From: an uncultured Rhodospirillales bacterium
Lineage (GTDB): Bacteria > Pseudomonadota > Alphaproteobacteria > CACIAM-22H2
Direction: 5' to 3'
NCBI GenBank assembly: GCA_937926175.1
Contig: CALANV010000028.1
Coordinates: 1 to 64,000 of the forward strand
DNA: 64,000 nucleotides
A program made the translations under genes and the position numbers. The notes under the pieces were generated by a model. It did not search any database, was not told the DNA's origin, and saw only the letters and a list, made by a program, of their open reading frames with translations. Shown in pieces: positions 61,732 through 64,000 of the stretch; position 1 is the first letter of the stretch, and each line of letters begins with the position of its first letter.

Positions 61732-61862
61732 CGGCCACCCCCATGCCTTCGGAACGATAACGAGCGCGGCCATGCGCGCGTTCCGATGGACACGGGCGAT
61801 CATGCGGCGGACGGCGACGGACGAGGCCGCATCGGCGGCCTCATGACCGTTGCCCGTTACCG

Positions 61863-62831
61863 TTATCCGTTCGCCGTCGCAGCGGGAAGAGAGATCGGCA
61901 GCTCCAGAAGCCTGTAGGCGAGGCGCGCGGCGATGCGGGCGGTCTGGCCGTCCCGGTCCAGGGCCGGGTTCATTTCGGCGATGTCGGCGAGCACGAGCTT
62001 GCCCGAGGCGATGACGGCATCGACGATGTCCTCGACGAACTCGAGCGCGACGCCGCGCGCCGCCGGCGCGGAGACGCCGGGCGCGACCCAGCCGGGCAGC
62101 ACGTCCAGATCGATCGACAGATAGATCGCATCGGCCGCATCGAGGTGCTGCGCCAGTGCGTCCAGCAGCGCGGGCATGTTGCCGGCCCGCATCTGCTCGT
62201 CGAGCCAGTATTCGACGCCGAGCCGCCGGGCACGCTCGAACAGGGCCGTCGTGTTGGCAAGCGCGCTGATCCCGAAGCACAGGTAGCGGAATTCGGCCCC
62301 CCTCGCCTCGCACAGCTCGGCGATCTGGCGGAAGGGCGTGCCCGAATTCGGGCGCGACGCGCGCCGCAGGTCGAAATGCGCATCCAGATTGATGACCAGA
62401 AGACGTTTCGCCGGAAAGCCGTCCCGGAGATGGTCGGCGAGGCCGAGAAAGCTGCCGTAGGCGACTTCGTGTCCGCCGCCGAGCACCACGGGGCGGATGC
62501 CGCGGTCCAGCAGCGCCGTGACGCGCCCGGCGAGCTGCGCCTGCGCGGCCTCGAGATCCCCGTCCGTGCAGGCGACGTCGCCCGCATCGTGGATGACGGC
62601 CGCGCCATGAACCGGCAGCCGCGCCAGCATCTGCCGAATGGCCGAAGGTCCCTGCGCCGCGCCGGGGCGTCCATGGTTCCGGCGTACGCCTTCGTCGCAG
62701 GCGAAGCCGATCAGGCCCGCACCGCCGCTTGCGTCGGGGGGCAACGGCCGCACGACATCCTTGACGCGCAGGATGAGGCCGTCCTCGCCCTGGTCGGCGG
62801 GAAGGCCGACCGTGACGTCTATGAAAGACAT
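61863..62831 (-). CDS. hutG: Formimidoylglutamase (ureohydrolase family)
   Basis: This is a 322-residue arginase-fold enzyme. The dimanganese ligands are seen in GGGHEVAYG, NLDAHFDLR and SIDLDVLPG. The N-terminal block IGFACDEGVRRNHGRPGAAQ is diagnostic of HutG, which converts N-formimidoylglutamate to glutamate and formamide in histidine degradation. It starts 11 bp after the ABC ATPase gene and belongs to that operon, suggesting the transporter carries histidine or a related compound. Confidence 0.85.
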   Translation of the reverse strand: MSFIDVTVGLPADQGEDGLILRVKDVVRPLPPDASGGAGLIGFACDEGVRRNHGRPGAAQGPSAIRQMLARLPVHGAAVIHDAGDVACTDGDLEAAQAQLAGRVTALLDRGIRPVVLGGGHEVAYGSFLGLADHLRDGFPAKRLLVINLDAHFDLRRASRPNSGTPFRQIAELCEARGAEFRYLCFGISALANTTALFERARRLGVEYWLDEQMRAGNMPALLDALAQHLDAADAIYLSIDLDVLPGWVAPGVSAPAARGVALEFVEDIVDAVIASGKLVLADIAEMNPALDRDGQTARIAARLAYRLLELPISLPAATANG

Positions 62832-62842
62832 GTTCGCGATGT

Positions 62843-63610
62843 TCAGGTTCGGCTGATGACGGCGTCGAGAAAGGACCGCGTGCGCGGGTTTGACGGCGCA
62901 CCGAAGATCTGCTCCGGCGGGCCCTGCTCGATGATACGGCCCCCGTCCATGACCATGACCACGTCCGCGACCTCGCGGGCGAAGCCCATCTCGTGGGTGA
63001 CGATGAGCATGGTCATGCCTTCGCGCGCGAGCGTCTTCATGACCTGCAGAACCTCGCCGACGAGCTCGGGGTCGAGCGCCGAGGTCGGCTCGTCGAAGAG
63101 CATGACGCGCGGTTTCATGGCGAGCGCGCGGGCGATCGCGACGCGCTGCTTTTGTCCGCCCGACAGCGTGCCGGGATAGGCGTCGGCCTTTTCGGCAAGG
63201 CCGACCTTTTCCAGGAGTGCCCGCGCCGCCGCCTCGGCCTCGGCGCGCGGCACCTTGCGCAGCGTGCGCGGGCCGACCGTGATGTTGTCGAGCACGCTCA
63301 GGTGCGGGAAGAGATTGAAGGATTGGAACACCATCCCGACCTGCATGCGGAGCGCGTTGAGCGCCCGGTCGGGGATGACCACGCCGTCCTTCACGAGCAC
63401 GGTGTCGCAGATGGTGATCGAACCCGCCTCGGGCACTTCGAGCGCATTGCAGCAGCGCAGCAGCGTCGACTTGCCGCTGCCTGACGGCCCGATGATCACG
63501 ACGACCTGCGACGGATCGACGGCGAACGAGACGCGGTCGAGCACCGTGTGATCGCCGAAGCGCTTCACCACGTCGCGGGCGAGGACGATGGGCTGTTGCG
63601 GCGACGTCAT
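62843..63610 (-). CDS. Polar amino acid ABC transporter ATP-binding protein
   Basis: This 255-residue ABC ATPase of the GlnQ/HisP type has Walker A IGPSGSGKSTLLRC, the Q loop MVFQSFNLFPH, signature LSGGQKQRVAIARAL, Walker B VMLFDEPTSALD and the H loop VTHEMGFA. It energises uptake through the permease encoded just upstream, which it overlaps by four bases, and is followed by hutG. Confidence 0.95.
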   Translation of the reverse strand: MTSPQQPIVLARDVVKRFGDHTVLDRVSFAVDPSQVVVIIGPSGSGKSTLLRCCNALEVPEAGSITICDTVLVKDGVVIPDRALNALRMQVGMVFQSFNLFPHLSVLDNITVGPRTLRKVPRAEAEAAARALLEKVGLAEKADAYPGTLSGGQKQRVAIARALAMKPRVMLFDEPTSALDPELVGEVLQVMKTLAREGMTMLIVTHEMGFAREVADVVMVMDGGRIIEQGPPEQIFGAPSNPRTRSFLDAVISRT

Positions 63611-64000
63611 TGTACGAGCCCTCCGGCACGCAGGCGCGTCTCGATGCGCCGCAGGATGAAGTTCGTCGTGCTGGTGAGCAGCAGATAGATGGCCGCCACG
63701 GCGAGGTACACCTCGAGCGAGCGGTAGGAAACCGAGATGATCTTCTGCCCCTCGTGCATCAGGTCGGTGATGGTGAGGAGCGAGACGAGCGCCGAATTCT
63801 TGATGAGCGCGATGAACTCGTTGCCGAGCGGCGGGATCATGCGCACCACCGCCTGCGGAATGATGATGATCCGCATCGCCTGCACGTAGGACATGCCGAG
63901 CGATCGCGCCGCTTCCATCTGGCCGCGGTCGATCGACTGGATGGCCCCGCGGACGATCTCGGACACATAGGCACCTGAATAGAGCCCGAGGCCCAGGACA
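63607..64000 (-). CDS. Polar amino acid ABC transporter permease (C-terminal part)
   Basis: This is the C-terminal 130 or so residues of a HisM/GlnP-type permease; the gene continues beyond the right edge. The visible sequence has LGLYSGAYVSEIVRGAI, then QMEAARSLGMSYVQAMR, the EAA loop that docks the ATPase, IIIPQAVVRMIPPLGNEF and two further membrane segments. The stop overlaps the ATPase start (ATGA). Confidence 0.93.
   Translation of the reverse strand, partial: VLGLGLYSGAYVSEIVRGAIQSIDRGQMEAARSLGMSYVQAMRIIIIPQAVVRMIPPLGNEFIALIKNSALVSLLTITDLMHEGQKIISVSYRSLEVYLAVAAIYLLLTSTTNFILRRIETRLRAGGLVQ

Overview
The window is a GC-rich stretch of an alphaproteobacterial chromosome. Gene content (MetX-MetW pair, HisC-TyrC pair, a TIGR02302/DUF4175 protein, DUF1289, PhaR, rplU-rpmA-obgE-proB-proA order) points to a Rhodospirillales-like, PHB-making heterotroph. 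The species cannot be named from this sequence alone. No rRNA genes or CRISPR arrays were seen; there is one tRNA gene.

Layout. 1-2265: electron transfer flavoprotein (etfB end, etfA) and 3-hydroxybutyryl-CoA dehydrogenase, ending at a strong terminator. 2396-5964: a TlpA-like thioredoxin divergent from argH, then a small LptM-type lipoprotein and lysA. 6175-13681: a large DUF4175 membrane protein, tyrC-hisC, metX-metW and a methyltransferase. 13964-18398: gloB, a glutathione transferase, a cupin, an EamA exporter and a sensor kinase with a haem-c-type CxxCH motif. 18469-22850: polyhydroxybutyrate genes (phbB, phbA, a short PhaC, a PhaE-like partner and the repressor PhaR). 22923-25312: a GGDEF/EAL protein and a small unknown protein.

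25576-40586 is an oxalate/formate catabolic block. It has NAD-linked formate dehydrogenase (fdsA and a fused fdsG-fdsB), a tripartite tricarboxylate-type transporter (tctA, tctB, tctC), a GntR/FadR-type regulator, oxalyl-CoA decarboxylase, formyl-CoA transferase with an unusual histone-H1-like tail, a formyltransferase resembling the hydrolase domain of 10-formyl-THF dehydrogenase, and formate-THF ligase. The same palindrome, GGTAT-N5-ATACC, lies between tctA and gntR and again upstream of fdsGB, which suggests one regulon.

40620-44340: a LysR/EamA pair, a decayed 2-dehydropantoate reductase, two small Cys-rich proteins, a 20-residue histone-like peptide gene, and a mostly non-coding stretch with a candidate small RNA whose sequence is complementary to the leader of that peptide gene. 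44472-49051: proA, proB, obgE, rpmA and rplU, preceded by an array of about two dozen degenerate 9-bp repeats. 49799-51868: a small lipoprotein, a secreted HExxH protein and a DUF72 protein.

52023-52112 is tRNA-Ser(CGA). Immediately downstream lies an AT-richer accessory island (about 52113-59755) that looks like an anti-phage defence island: an AIPR protein, a HerA-type ATPase split by a frameshift at an A7 run, a NurA-type nuclease, a cytosine-5 methyltransferase and a Vsr endonuclease. Core sequence resumes with an MFS transporter, a PRC-barrel protein and a formimidoylglutamase/amino-acid ABC transporter operon that runs off the right edge.
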